DNA of 64,000 nt. It comes from Velthaea sp965214335 (lineage in GTDB: Bacteria > Vulcanimicrobiota > Vulcanimicrobiia > Vulcanimicrobiales > Vulcanimicrobiaceae). The position numbers and the translations under genes were made by a program. Below the pieces are notes generated by a model that was not told the origin of the DNA, made no database searches, and saw only the letters and a program-made list of their open reading frames with translations. The stretch spans positions 124,001 to 188,000 of the forward strand of contig CBDCBO010000008.1 of NCBI GenBank assembly GCA_965214335.1, written 5' to 3'. This document shows, one piece after another, positions 1 to 9,294 of this stretch. Position 1 is the first letter of the stretch, and every line of letters begins with the position of its first letter.

Positions 1-1211
1 CCCCACAAACCGTCATTGGTCGTTGCGGCAAACAGGACGTTCGGATCGCCCGGCGGCTGCACGCCGCCCAGATGCTGTTGATCGAGTAAGTAGGTGATGC
101 CGCGTTTACCGCCGCCCACGGCGACCTGATATGTGCCGGCCGCCTGCGGCAACAGTACGACCCCCGCCGAGCCGAGATCTTGGTCGTGATCGTTGTCGTA
201 TTGATACGTCGAGGGCGTGAAGAAGTCGCTGACGGCCGATAGCGTCGGCGTAATCTTTAAGAGACTTTGACCCCAGTCGCGATGCGCATCGAACGCGCCG
301 TTTCCGGTTTGCACGTAGAGATTTCCACCCGCATCGATTGCCGGCGCGGCGCCCGACATCCACACCGACGCCAACCGCACCGGTCCGTAGCCGCCGCCCA
401 CGATGCGTTGATTCTGCGGCGCGCCGCCGGCGAGCGTCGCGCCGGTCGGCACCGCTCCCGCGGGCGCAAGCGTCGCTGCGTCGAATGCCGCGAGCCAGCC
501 GGTGGTTGTCGCAGGCTCACGATCGCCCTGCGAACCAAAAGCAACGTAAACCAGGCCGTTCGCTTCGGCTAATCCGGGCCGCTGCAGATTCCACGTTGGA
601 CTGAGTTCGACCGTCCCACCCGACACGGGCGCCGAAAGCGTAATGATGCGCGGGGCCAGCCGATCGTTGCCGTTTTCGGTCAGCAGCGCGTGCAACCGGT
701 AGCGCGTCACGGTTTCACCCGAAACCGTTTCATCGGTGCGCACGACGACGTAGATCGAGTCGCGCGCCACGTCGATCGTCGGCGTGCCGGTAAGTCCTTG
801 GGGTGCGGCTTGGCTGCAGTGACAGCCGTGTGAGGCACGAATGCGCGGCGGCCGCGCAAAGCCGTGAGTCCACAATATCGCGCCGGTCTGCGCATCGATT
901 CCGTAGACGACGGCGTTCTCGGTCGCGACGATGATGAGGTCGTGGCGCCGCCCGCCAACCCACCGTTGCGGCACGTACAGCGGCTGGGCAAACGCGACGC
1001 CGCTCAGCTTCACGCTGAACTTCAATCCAAATTGGGTTGGATTGACGTTAGCCGTGGTCAACCGCGTTTCGGCCGGATACCAGCCGGTGCGAAAGTTGTC
1101 GTTATGGTACGTCAGGACGCCGACCGGTGCTGTTGCGGCGCGCGCCGCATCGGCCAGTCCGGCCGCTACAACGATCGCGACGACGAATACCACCCGTTGC
1201 ATTGTCGACAT
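1..1211 (-). CDS. Secreted PQQ-like beta-propeller protein, C-terminus beyond window
   Basis: An uninterrupted minus-strand reading frame runs from an ATG at 1211 to the left edge, about 403 codons without a stop, so the gene is partial. GAGGA lies about 6 bases before the ATG. The first 22 or so residues (MSTMQRVVFVVAIVVAAGL...) look like a Sec signal peptide. The mature part opens with TYHNDNFRTGWYPAET and continues with blades of the type DAQTGAILWTHGF and AAFDAATLAPAG, as in PQQ-like (BamB/quinoprotein-type) propellers. The run ASHGCHCSQAAP holds closely spaced cysteines in one loop. No catalytic dehydrogenase motif is visible in the part seen, so it may be a non-enzymatic periplasmic propeller. 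It is divergent from the HD gene at 1376. Confidence 0.8.
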   Translation of the reverse strand, partial: MSTMQRVVFVVAIVVAAGLADAARAATAPVGVLTYHNDNFRTGWYPAETRLTTANVNPTQFGLKFSVKLSGVAFAQPLYVPQRWVGGRRHDLIIVATENAVVYGIDAQTGAILWTHGFARPPRIRASHGCHCSQAAPQGLTGTPTIDVARDSIYVVVRTDETVSGETVTRYRLHALLTENGNDRLAPRIITLSAPVSGGTVELSPTWNLQRPGLAEANGLVYVAFGSQGDREPATTTGWLAAFDAATLAPAGAVPTGATLAGGAPQNQRIVGGGYGPVRLASVWMSGAAPAIDAGGNLYVQTGNGAFDAHRDWGQSLLKITPTLSAVSDFFTPSTYQYDNDHDQDLGSAGVVLLPQAAGTYQVAVGGGKRGITYLLDQQHLGGVQPPGDPNVLFAATTNDGLW

Positions 1212-1375
1212 AGACAATCCTCACATGCGATGCCAATTAGAGCCGGAGCAGCCGTCTATCGTGGGATTCGCCGGACGTACTCGACACCGGCCGCGGTTAT
1301 ACGCCGCCTTGCGGATCGGACGCGGAGCGAGCGTGAGCCGATGACAACGGCACCCGGGAGACGAATGAGCCAAGG

Positions 1376-2617
1376 GTGGCGCACGCGAAGCGGATTTTCG
1401 ATCCGATTCACCGGTTCATCGAACTCGACGCCGGAGAAGTTGCGCTGCTCGAAGCACCGGCCCTGCAGCGAATGCGCCGGTTACGCCAGCTTGGATTGGC
1501 GTATTTGGCCTATCCGTCAGCCGAGCACTCGCGCTTCTCGCACGCGCTGGGGGCGCTCGCCATCGGGTCGCGGGCGCTCGATGCGCTACGGCTGCATTCT
1601 CCCGAAGCGTTCGATTCCGCTGCGGACTTTGCGGCGATGCGCCGGCTGCTGCGCGCGAGTTTGCTGCTGCACGACGTCGGTCACGGTCCGTTCAGTCATG
1701 CGTCCGAAGCGACGCTGGGCGTGCGGCACGAAACGCGGACCGCGGAGATTTTGGCGCTGCCACAGATCGCCGCGCCGCTCGATGCGCTCGACGTAAACCG
1801 GGCCGACGTTTTGGAGCTCATCGTTGGAACGTCGACGAAATACCCGGTTCTGCGCGAACTCGTGAGCGGCCCGAATCTCGATGCCGACCGCATGGATTAT
1901 CTGTTGCGCGATGCCTATTTCACCGGCGTCGCCAGTGGCGGATACGATAGCGAACAACTCATTGCTTCGCTGCGCGTGCTCAACCTCAACGGCCGCGCCG
2001 AATTAGGCGTCGATGGGCGCGGCGTCGTCGCGCTCGAGTCCTTTGTTTTAGCCCGTTACATGATGTTTGCCAGTGTCTATTTTCACCATACGACGCGGGC
2101 CTTCGAGCGGATTCTCGGCCAGGTGCTGGCTCGCATTTGGCCCGATCCGCGAAAGCTCGATACGATCGAGGAATATCTTGGCTGGGATGATTTCCGTATT
2201 CTCGATACGATCCGTGACGATACCGATGCAATGGCCCGCGCATTGCGCGACCGCACGACGATCTATGGGCTCGCTGCGGAATTCAACGCCGAACACGACT
2301 TGGCAACCTACGCCGCGTGCGAATCCGCGCTCTTCGCCGCATTCGGCGCAGCGGTATGGAGCGACTCGCAAGAACAACTGCTGCACCGGCTCCCGCTGGG
2401 CGGCGACGGGAAACCGACGGTGCACGTGCGCGTGACCGGGCGAATCGTCGACGCGCGCAAGGCCTCGGATCTGATCGGAAAACTATCGGGCAAAGCCTAT
2501 TGGCGCAAACTCTTCGTCCGCAAGGACACCGTCGACATCGAACGCGCACGAGCGATCTGCCGCGACATCATCGGCGCCGGCGTCATGCCATCGCTGTTCG
2601 ACCCGATCGACCAATAG
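1376..2617 (+). CDS. HD-domain phosphohydrolase (YwfO/dNTPase-like)
   Basis: A 413-residue cytosolic protein of the HD superfamily. It begins with the family N-terminus RIFDPIHRFIELD. HSRFSHALG (residues 51-59) and the HD pair in LLLHDVGHGPFSH (H99, D100) would bind the metals that cleave phosphate esters. NLDADRMDYLLRDAY supplies the later aspartates. Homologous proteins (e.g. YwfO) hydrolyse (deoxy)nucleoside triphosphates; the substrate here cannot be read from sequence. The start is GTG at 1376, because the nearby ATG at 1365 is out of frame. Length is normal for the family. It stands alone between two propeller genes. Confidence 0.85.
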   Translation: MAHAKRIFDPIHRFIELDAGEVALLEAPALQRMRRLRQLGLAYLAYPSAEHSRFSHALGALAIGSRALDALRLHSPEAFDSAADFAAMRRLLRASLLLHDVGHGPFSHASEATLGVRHETRTAEILALPQIAAPLDALDVNRADVLELIVGTSTKYPVLRELVSGPNLDADRMDYLLRDAYFTGVASGGYDSEQLIASLRVLNLNGRAELGVDGRGVVALESFVLARYMMFASVYFHHTTRAFERILGQVLARIWPDPRKLDTIEEYLGWDDFRILDTIRDDTDAMARALRDRTTIYGLAAEFNAEHDLATYAACESALFAAFGAAVWSDSQEQLLHRLPLGGDGKPTVHVRVTGRIVDARKASDLIGKLSGKAYWRKLFVRKDTVDIERARAICRDIIGAGVMPSLFDPIDQ

Positions 2618-2791
2618 AGGGCGCCCATTGACCAGGTATTGGCCAGGTCGAGGCCGCGTGCACGCAAGCGCCCTGCCGCCAGAACGCAGAACCTTGCCGC
2701 AGCTAAAGCTTAAAGTCAGAGGCACGCGTTCCCGCGCCGATTCGCATGATCGGCCGTACGAACGTTGCCTCGCAATGGAGAACCCGTACGC

Positions 2792-4567
2792 ATGTTTGGA
2801 ACGTTCCCGATTCGTCAGATGGCCACGGCGGCGCTTGGCGTTGCGTTCGTAAGCGGCGGCGCGATCGCCGCTCGAGCCGGCAACAGCGTCGTGCATGGCG
2901 CCAACCGTCCGGCGGCCGCAGCGGCGAAAAATCTCATTCCACTATCGCCGGCATGGCGCAAGAACTATATGCTGCGGCATGGGTTTATCACGCATGTTGG
3001 CAACCGCGGCATACTGGCGCCTGCGACGAGCGGTAAGTATCTGTATGTAGCAGACTATAATTTAAGCGTCATCTTCGTGTTCGACGCAGCATCGACGGCG
3101 AATCCGGCGCCGCTCGGATTCATCTCTGACGGCGTAACCTATCCCACCGCACTCGCCGTCGACAGCAACGACAATCTGTACGTCGCAAATGAGGGCAACT
3201 CAACGGTCACCGTCTACGCTCCCGGTCGAACCGTCGCATCGAAAAGCTTTTCCACCATCTTTCCGCTCGCGATGGCGCTCGGTCCGGACGGGGCGCTGTA
3301 TGTCGGCGGGGAGACCGCTAACACCAACCTCATCGAGGTGTTTCCGGCGAGCGGTAAACCGTACACCGTTGGTTCGCCAAACGATGAGGTTATCGGCGGC
3401 ATCGCGGTTCGTCCAACCAACGTGGTAACGGTAAGCGTCAACGATGCGAACAGTAACGGTACCATCGACGTGTATCCGAACGGCATCACCAAGGCACCCT
3501 TGCAAGTCGCCGGTGCGAACGGCGGCTTACTCGAGGGCCTTTCGTATGACCCGGCGGGATACGTATACGCCAGCAACTTCAGCACCAACGGCATCTACAT
3601 CTACGCTCCGGGATCGTACACCCAAACATTCATTTATAACGGCGTTGCCGGGCCGATCGGCAACACGTTTGCGGATGCCGAGTTGTTCGTCGCGAACTCC
3701 GGCGCGCCCGATGCCACGGCGTATACGAGCGTCACAGCGTCGCCGATCACCTTCTCTAAAAATCTGACGTTCCCCACGGCGGTCGCCGTTTCGGCGGCCG
3801 GCTTGTCGACCGCCGAAACGACAATTTATACGGTGCAAGAATGTAATTGCAGTGAAGTAGACGTCTACAACACGGCGCTCCCGCATCCAACGCGAACGGC
3901 GACGATCGCTCAAGGCGTGATTCATCCGAGCGGTGTGGCCCTGGACGACGCCGGCGACATTTACACCGCGAATTATGGAACTCACGTCGTTACCGAACTC
4001 GCAGCCGGAACGCATAAGCCCAAGGCCTTTTTGTCCGTCTCGAATCCGTTCGGCGTTGCCGTCGACCATCTGGGCACGGTCTATGTTAGCGATCAAGGTG
4101 CGGGTGCGGTCGAAATCTTTGAGCCCGGAAAGTCGAAGCCCGCCGGTGCTTTCAGCTGCAACAACACGTACAACGTTCAACATCTCACGGTCGACAAGTC
4201 AAACAACGTCTTTGTCGCGTGCGGTAACGACGTCTTAGAGTACAATCCGAGCACCAAAACGAGTGTGCTGCTCGGTCTCACCGGGCTGCAATACGCTACC
4301 GGCGTCGCAGTGGACGCCGAGGGTAATTTGTATGTGGCCGACGAGTTGAACAATCAGGTTCCGGTTTTTGCTCCGAAAGCCACCTCGCCATCGCGTGTGA
4401 TCACCAACGGCATGCATGAGCCTTACGCCGTACATGTAGGAGCTTCGGGCAAACTGTATGTCGCCAACCTGAGCACTCAGACGAATCCAATCTATGCGCC
4501 CAACGGCAGCACGCCGATCGGTTCGATCAATGGTGTCAACTTAGAAGATATCACCACCGGACGCTAG
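2792..4567 (+). CDS. Secreted NHL-repeat beta-propeller protein
   Basis: About 591 residues. I chose the ATG at 2792 over an upstream TTG at 2765 because GGAGA precedes it by about 10 bases and the protein then starts with a clean signal peptide (MFGTFPIRQMATAALGVAFV...). The rest is a chain of NHL/SMP-30-like blades with the recurring pattern xxAVDSNDNLYVANE, GVALDDAGDIYTANYG, GVAVDHLGTVYVSDQG and GVAVDAEGNLYVADE, at least eight copies. Such propellers are exported ligand- or surface-binding scaffolds, and no catalytic residues are recognisable. The few cysteines (e.g. the CNCS run near residue 352) may form disulfides. A 174-base gap precedes it, with nothing recognisable inside. Function unknown. 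Confidence 0.8.
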   Translation: MFGTFPIRQMATAALGVAFVSGGAIAARAGNSVVHGANRPAAAAAKNLIPLSPAWRKNYMLRHGFITHVGNRGILAPATSGKYLYVADYNLSVIFVFDAASTANPAPLGFISDGVTYPTALAVDSNDNLYVANEGNSTVTVYAPGRTVASKSFSTIFPLAMALGPDGALYVGGETANTNLIEVFPASGKPYTVGSPNDEVIGGIAVRPTNVVTVSVNDANSNGTIDVYPNGITKAPLQVAGANGGLLEGLSYDPAGYVYASNFSTNGIYIYAPGSYTQTFIYNGVAGPIGNTFADAELFVANSGAPDATAYTSVTASPITFSKNLTFPTAVAVSAAGLSTAETTIYTVQECNCSEVDVYNTALPHPTRTATIAQGVIHPSGVALDDAGDIYTANYGTHVVTELAAGTHKPKAFLSVSNPFGVAVDHLGTVYVSDQGAGAVEIFEPGKSKPAGAFSCNNTYNVQHLTVDKSNNVFVACGNDVLEYNPSTKTSVLLGLTGLQYATGVAVDAEGNLYVADELNNQVPVFAPKATSPSRVITNGMHEPYAVHVGASGKLYVANLSTQTNPIYAPNGSTPIGSINGVNLEDITTGR

Positions 4568-4690
4568 CGCCGGCCAAAGCCGGGCTCAACCGTCGCCATC
4601 GCCGGCTCGCGAGAGCGTCAGTCGGCGGCCGTCGATATTCGGGTCGCAATACGCCGAGGGCGTGTTTCGCCGACGCGAAAGTAGTGGGCG

Positions 4691-6262
4691 ATGCCGCTCT
4701 CGGAAGCCGACCGGATTGCCGGCCTGCGCGCGATATTGGCCTCGCCGGCCAACGCCGAACGTTTGCAAGGCATCGGCTTCGTTGCCGATGTTCTCGCATC
4801 GCTGCATGCCGATCCGGCAACGAGCGATGTTCCGGCGCTCTTACGCGCCGGTGTCGATGCCGCACTCGAAGCACTGGATGCCCGCGCGCGCACGATCGTC
4901 GTTCGGTGTGATATTGCGCGCGAAACGCATCGCACCGTCGCGGCCGACCTTGGTATCGGCGAACGCTATTTCTATCGCGAGCGGCGGCGCGCGCTCTTGG
5001 AGTTGGCGCAGCAACTGCTGACGGCGCGGGCGACGCCGGTTGCCCGGCGAGTGCAAAGTGAACCGATGTCCGCGCTGCTAGGCACCGCCGCCGCATTTCG
5101 GAACGCCGGCCGAACACGTGAATCAGCGGCAATGCTCGCAGCGGCGTATCGCGACGACGCCTCAGCGCATATTCGCGCCGAGATTGCCTTGGAGCTCGCG
5201 CGTTTGGCGGCCGATAAAGGCGATCGGGCCGATGTTGCGCGCTGGGCGCAAATAAGCAGCCGGCATTTCAAAGACCGCAGCGACTCGGCGGCCGATACGA
5301 CGCTGGCGGCTTGCGAACTCGAACTCCTGGGCATCCGCGCCGACGTCGCCGTCGGACGTATTCATGAAGCGAAAACGCGAACGCGGGCGGTCGCGCAGCG
5401 CTTGACACCGCTGGCCGGTCATCCCGACCGCAATCGGGTCGCTGCGGCTATCGGCTCGACGTATACGGCGCTCTCCGATAGCCAAGTCATGCTCGGCGCG
5501 TATGCGGACGGCTTGGCTTTGGCTCTCGAAGGACGCGAGCGCTTCCGCGACGCCGCCGACGCTGCGCCGGGCGGCGAGATCGACGCGCTCGTTGCGGTCG
5601 CGCAAGCTCGTTTCTTTGCCACCGGTTCCGCCGTCCGCGCGGCCGCGGACCTCGACCTTGCGTACGCGCGCGCCATTGAACTCGGGCGAAGCCGGGATAT
5701 CGCCACGATCGCCGCCAGCACGGCGATCTTCTGCGCGCTGCGCGGCGATGGGGCTCGAACGGTCGCCTTCACGCGCGCGGCGCTAACGATCGGCCGCCAA
5801 ACATTAACCGCCAACGAACGCGTGGGAACGGGCCTCGATCTCATCGCCGTTGCCTTTATGCGCGATGACGTTGCCGGCGCCGCCAAGATCGTCCATTCGG
5901 CACGCCCGTACGCGCGCGGCATTTTGGCCGACGTGCTGACGATCGCCGACGCCGAGGTGCATTTGCGCGGCGGCGATCCGGTCCGCGCGCTCGAACTGGT
6001 GCGCCGGGCGGGGACATCGATCGAACAGGCCGGCAACGCGCGCTTTTTGGGTTCGGCGTGGCGGGTGGAGGCCGAAGCTTTAGCCGCGTCCGGCCAACGC
6101 TCCGCCGCGATCCAGCGCATCGCGCAAGCGCTCGAGCGCTTACGCCAAAGTGGACATCCGGTTACGCTGGCCCGTGCATTGACGCTGTCGGCGACGCTAA
6201 CGGGAAACCGCCGTCACGCTGCAGCGGCGCGCGACCTCGAAGCCACCTTACGCGCCTCGTGA
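4691..6262 (+). CDS. Sigma-region-4-like HTH plus alpha-helical (TPR-like) repeat protein
   Basis: A 523-residue protein I do not recognise by name. Residues about 60-105 (ALDARARTIVVRCDIAR..., ending HRTVAADLGIGERYFYRERR) read like the helix-turn-helix of sigma-70 region 4 or of LuxR-type regulators. The remaining 400 residues are alanine/arginine-rich helical pairs resembling TPR or MalT-type solenoids (RESAAMLAAAYRDD, RALELVRRAGTSIEQAG, RSAAIQRIAQALERLR). No membrane segment or ATPase motif is visible. The layout suggests a transcription regulator with a ligand- or protein-binding solenoid. It ends 4 bases from the convergent prenyl synthase, so a link with the hopanoid locus is possible but unproven. 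The start is ATG 4691, with only a weak ribosome site. Confidence 0.65.
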   Translation: MPLSEADRIAGLRAILASPANAERLQGIGFVADVLASLHADPATSDVPALLRAGVDAALEALDARARTIVVRCDIARETHRTVAADLGIGERYFYRERRRALLELAQQLLTARATPVARRVQSEPMSALLGTAAAFRNAGRTRESAAMLAAAYRDDASAHIRAEIALELARLAADKGDRADVARWAQISSRHFKDRSDSAADTTLAACELELLGIRADVAVGRIHEAKTRTRAVAQRLTPLAGHPDRNRVAAAIGSTYTALSDSQVMLGAYADGLALALEGRERFRDAADAAPGGEIDALVAVAQARFFATGSAVRAAADLDLAYARAIELGRSRDIATIAASTAIFCALRGDGARTVAFTRAALTIGRQTLTANERVGTGLDLIAVAFMRDDVAGAAKIVHSARPYARGILADVLTIADAEVHLRGGDPVRALELVRRAGTSIEQAGNARFLGSAWRVEAEALAASGQRSAAIQRIAQALERLRQSGHPVTLARALTLSATLTGNRRHAAAARDLEATLRAS

Positions 6263-6266
6263 GCGC

Positions 6267-7268
6267 TTACGCTCGGCGGCGTGATGTGGCCGTGAACAGC
6301 GTGCGTAAGAGTCGGTCGCGGTCGAGATCGTAGCGCAAGGCCAAATCGTCGGCTTGGGCGATGGCGACGTCGCAGGCTTCATCCGCCGCCGCTTGCGCGC
6401 CCAGTCGATTCAGCGCCGCAATGACCGCATCGGCGTCCGCGTCGCCCAATTCGCCGACGCGGTTGTAGGCGCGTTCGACGATGCTGCGGTCCGGCGACGG
6501 TTTTCCATCGAGAGCCCAGACGACCGGAAACGACCATTTACGGCGCCGGATGTCGGCGCCGCTAGGCTTGCCGGTTTCCGACGTCGTGCCCCACGTGCCC
6601 AATATATCGTCGCGAATCTGAAACGCCCGGCCATAGGCACGGCCGAACGCGGCATACGCTAACGCCCGTTCATCACCGACGCCCGCGGAGCGGGCACCAA
6701 GTTCGCAGGCGGCCGAAAAGAGTGCCGCCGTCTTGCCCGCGATCATATGCAGATAATCGGTAAACGTGACGAACTGCGCCGTCTCGAAACCGATATCGAG
6801 TCCTTGGCCCTCGCACATGTGAAAATTCGCGCGTTGTAGACAGCGCTCCATCGCGACTCGCCGGTCGGCTGGAATATCGGGCGCACCGGAAAACAGCGAT
6901 AGGTAGCTCATCGCACACATCGCGTTGCCAGCGACGATGGCACTGGGAACGCCGAAGCGAACCCACAGCGTCGGCCGGCCGTGCCGGATTTCATCGCGAT
7001 CTTCGATGTCGTCGTGGATGAGCGAATAGTTGTGCAACAATTCGATCGCGATTGCCGGACCGTCGGCGTCCCCCGGGCGCGAGCCCTCGGTTTGCGCCAC
7101 CATCAGCAGAATGTGCGGCCGCAAACGCTTGCCGCGCCGCCGCGAAGCGTCTCCGTAGCCGAAATGCGCCCGCACCATCTGGGCCACCGGAGCGTCGCTC
7201 TGGCAACACAGGATCCAGTCTTCGAGACGGTCCTCGAACGCCGCTAACGCATCCGGTGCGAGCGTCAC
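6267..7268 (-). CDS. Trans-isoprenyl diphosphate synthase (farnesyl/geranylgeranyl type)
   Basis: Makes the allylic prenyl diphosphate that feeds squalene synthesis by condensing isopentenyl diphosphate. Seen: GKRLRP, the first aspartate motif in LIHDDIED, and a second motif FQIRDDILG where the last aspartate is glycine, followed by TGKPSGADIRRRKWSFP. The DDxLG form is seen in actinobacterial-type polyprenyl synthases and need not mean inactivity. The frame stays open up to 7325, but I place the start at GTG 7268, one base after the hpnH stop (TAA-A-GTG), giving 333 residues. It is the last gene of the RND-hpnA-hpnH-synthase run. Product chain length cannot be fixed by eye; FPP is inferred from the neighbouring squalene synthase. 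Confidence 0.85.
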   Translation of the reverse strand: MTLAPDALAAFEDRLEDWILCCQSDAPVAQMVRAHFGYGDASRRRGKRLRPHILLMVAQTEGSRPGDADGPAIAIELLHNYSLIHDDIEDRDEIRHGRPTLWVRFGVPSAIVAGNAMCAMSYLSLFSGAPDIPADRRVAMERCLQRANFHMCEGQGLDIGFETAQFVTFTDYLHMIAGKTAALFSAACELGARSAGVGDERALAYAAFGRAYGRAFQIRDDILGTWGTTSETGKPSGADIRRRKWSFPVVWALDGKPSPDRSIVERAYNRVGELGDADADAVIAALNRLGAQAAADEACDVAIAQADDLALRYDLDRDRLLRTLFTATSRRRA

Positions 7269-7269
7269 T

Positions 7270-8289
7270 TTATTTCGACAGCACGGACTTAAAGGCGGTA
7301 ACGATGTTCTGCGGACGCATCGCATCGAGTGCGGCGGTCATTTCATAACCCGAGTGGACCATGCAGTCGGTGCACTTCGGATTGCCGCTCTTTTGGCCGT
7401 AATTCGACCAATCGGTCGTGTCGAGATACTCTTGCCAGGTCGCAGCATAGCCTTCGCCGAGCAGATAGCACGGTTTCTGCCAACCGAAGAGCGAGTACGA
7501 AGGCATGCCCCACGGCGTGCAGTCGTAGTCTTTGTCACCGACGAGGAATTCCATGAAAAACGGGCTCGCGTTGAATTCCCACTTTTTCTTGCCCGAATTA
7601 TACGGCAGCATGATTTCGCGAAACAGATTCTTGGTCTGTTCGCGCTGCAGGAAGTGCTCTTGATCGGGCGCTTTTTCGTAGGGATAGCCGGGGGAAATCA
7701 TCATCCCGTCGACCTTGAGCTCGTTGGTTGCGAAGTCGAAGAACTCTTGGACCCGCTTGGGATCCGCGCCCGCGAAGATCGTCGTATTGGTCGTAACCCG
7801 GAAGCCCCGCGCTTTAGCGGCTTTGATGGCCTTTACCGCGATATCGAAAATACCGCCGCGATCGACGGCTTTATCGTGTTCGGTCTGCAAGCCGTCGAGG
7901 TGAACGCTAAACGAGAAATACGATGACGGCGTAAATTTGTCGAGACTTGCTTCGAGCCGAATAGCGTTGGTACAAAGGTAGACAAACTTTTTGCGGGCGA
8001 CGAGGCCGCGCACGATTTCGTCAATCTGGGGATGCAGCAACGGCTCGCCGCCCGGAATTGCCACCACCGGCGCGCCGCATTCTTCGGCCGCCCGAAAGCA
8101 ATCCTCGGGCGAGAGATGTTTGCGCAACACCTCGACCGGATGTTGAATTTTGCCGCAACCGCCGCAGGCGAGGTTGCACCGGAAGAGCGGCTCGAGCATC
8201 AGCACGAGCGGGAAGCGTTTTTTTCCGCGCAACCGCTGTCCGATGAGATACGATCCGACGCCGAATGCTTGCTGAAGAGAGATGGCCAT
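7270..8289 (-). CDS. hpnH: Radical SAM adenosylhopane synthase HpnH
   Basis: Joins a 5'-deoxyadenosyl radical to diploptene, giving adenosylhopane, the first step towards C35 bacteriohopanepolyols. The 339-residue protein has the radical SAM triad CNLACGGC (C38, C42, C45) for the [4Fe-4S] cluster, the GGEPLL motif for SAM binding, and a cysteine-containing C-terminal part (KCTDCMVHSGYE) typical of HpnH. Length and order match the family. It starts with ATG 8289, 6 bases after the hpnA stop, and leads directly into the prenyl synthase. HpnG (18551-19192) performs the next step. Confidence 0.93.
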   Translation of the reverse strand: MAISLQQAFGVGSYLIGQRLRGKKRFPLVLMLEPLFRCNLACGGCGKIQHPVEVLRKHLSPEDCFRAAEECGAPVVAIPGGEPLLHPQIDEIVRGLVARKKFVYLCTNAIRLEASLDKFTPSSYFSFSVHLDGLQTEHDKAVDRGGIFDIAVKAIKAAKARGFRVTTNTTIFAGADPKRVQEFFDFATNELKVDGMMISPGYPYEKAPDQEHFLQREQTKNLFREIMLPYNSGKKKWEFNASPFFMEFLVGDKDYDCTPWGMPSYSLFGWQKPCYLLGEGYAATWQEYLDTTDWSNYGQKSGNPKCTDCMVHSGYEMTAALDAMRPQNIVTAFKSVLSK

Positions 8290-8295
8290 GCGAAG

Positions 8296-9294
8296 TTACC
8301 GGGAGTCCTTTCGGGGCATGTCGAGATATCCGTGTTCTGAAAACCATTGGACCGCATCACGCAGCGCATGAGTTACATCGCTTTGCGGAAGCCCAAGCTC
8401 AGTAACCGCTTTTCGCGCGTCATAGTACATCCGCCCCTTTGCCATGCGGACGCTTTCGAGCGGCACGTCGGGCGAACCGCCGAGCGGCGCAAAGATATAT
8501 TCTCCCAGCGCCGCGTACACTAGCGGTAGTATGCGCGGCACCCGCCAACGAGGAACCGGGCGCCCCGTAAGCAGGGCCAGTCGAGTGAAAAGCTCACGCA
8601 GGCTGACATTTTCGTTTCCTAAGATGTAGCGCTGGCCGGCAATGCCGCGTTCGAAGGCCAAGCGGTGGCCTGCCGCGCAATCGCGCACGTCGATGAGATT
8701 GAGTCCGGTGTCCACGTATGCCGGCATCGCGCCGCGCGCGAAGCGCACGACGATCTCGCCGGTGGGCGTCGGCTTCACGTCCCACGGACCGATCGGCGTG
8801 CTGGGATTGACGATCACGACGTCTTGACCCGCCGCCGCAGCCTCGCGCGCGACTTGCTCGCCGAGATATTTCGATTTCTTATAGACGCCGATGAGCCGGC
8901 CGTACGAGCTTTGATATGTTTCATCGGCACTCGCACCGCCCCGTACGCCGATGGCGGCGACCGAGCTCGTATGCACGACCCGCCCTACTCCCGCCGCGCG
9001 CGCCGCCCGTAAGATATTGCGCGTGCCCTCGACGTTCGTGCGCATGACCGCGGCGCGGTCGCGGCGCCACAAACTATACAGCGCGGCAACGTTAAAAACC
9101 GCGTCGCAGCCACGCATCGCGGCACTGAGTCCGGGGGCGAACAGATCGCCCGCGATCGGCTCGACGGCTAAGCCGGCGAGCGCCGGAGGATCGGGCGTGC
9201 GCAACAGCACGCGCACCCGCCAACCATGGGCCAATAGGTCGCGCACCACGTTCGCGCCGACGAAGCCCGCTGCACCGGTAACGAATGCATTCAT
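8296..9294 (-). CDS. hpnA: Hopanoid-associated NAD-dependent epimerase HpnA
   Basis: Extended short-chain dehydrogenase/epimerase of 332 residues. The Rossmann motif is TGAAGFVG (G7, G10, G13), and the catalytic pair YxxxK lies in VYKKSK (Y138, K142), with the preceding serine in HTSSVAAIG. HpnA proteins are linked to hopanoid clusters as sugar epimerases, probably for head-group tailoring; their exact substrate is unsettled. The ATG at 9294 overlaps the RND pump stop by 4 bases (ATGA), so the two are translationally coupled. Confidence 0.88.
   Translation of the reverse strand: MNAFVTGAAGFVGANVVRDLLAHGWRVRVLLRTPDPPALAGLAVEPIAGDLFAPGLSAAMRGCDAVFNVAALYSLWRRDRAAVMRTNVEGTRNILRAARAAGVGRVVHTSSVAAIGVRGGASADETYQSSYGRLIGVYKKSKYLGEQVAREAAAAGQDVVIVNPSTPIGPWDVKPTPTGEIVVRFARGAMPAYVDTGLNLIDVRDCAAGHRLAFERGIAGQRYILGNENVSLRELFTRLALLTGRPVPRWRVPRILPLVYAALGEYIFAPLGGSPDVPLESVRMAKGRMYYDARKAVTELGLPQSDVTHALRDAVQWFSEHGYLDMPRKDSR

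Noticed and set aside
3527..4183. A 218-codon minus-strand frame inside the NHL propeller gene
   Set aside because: It is the antisense shadow of a repeat-rich coding sequence, with no start signals or motifs.
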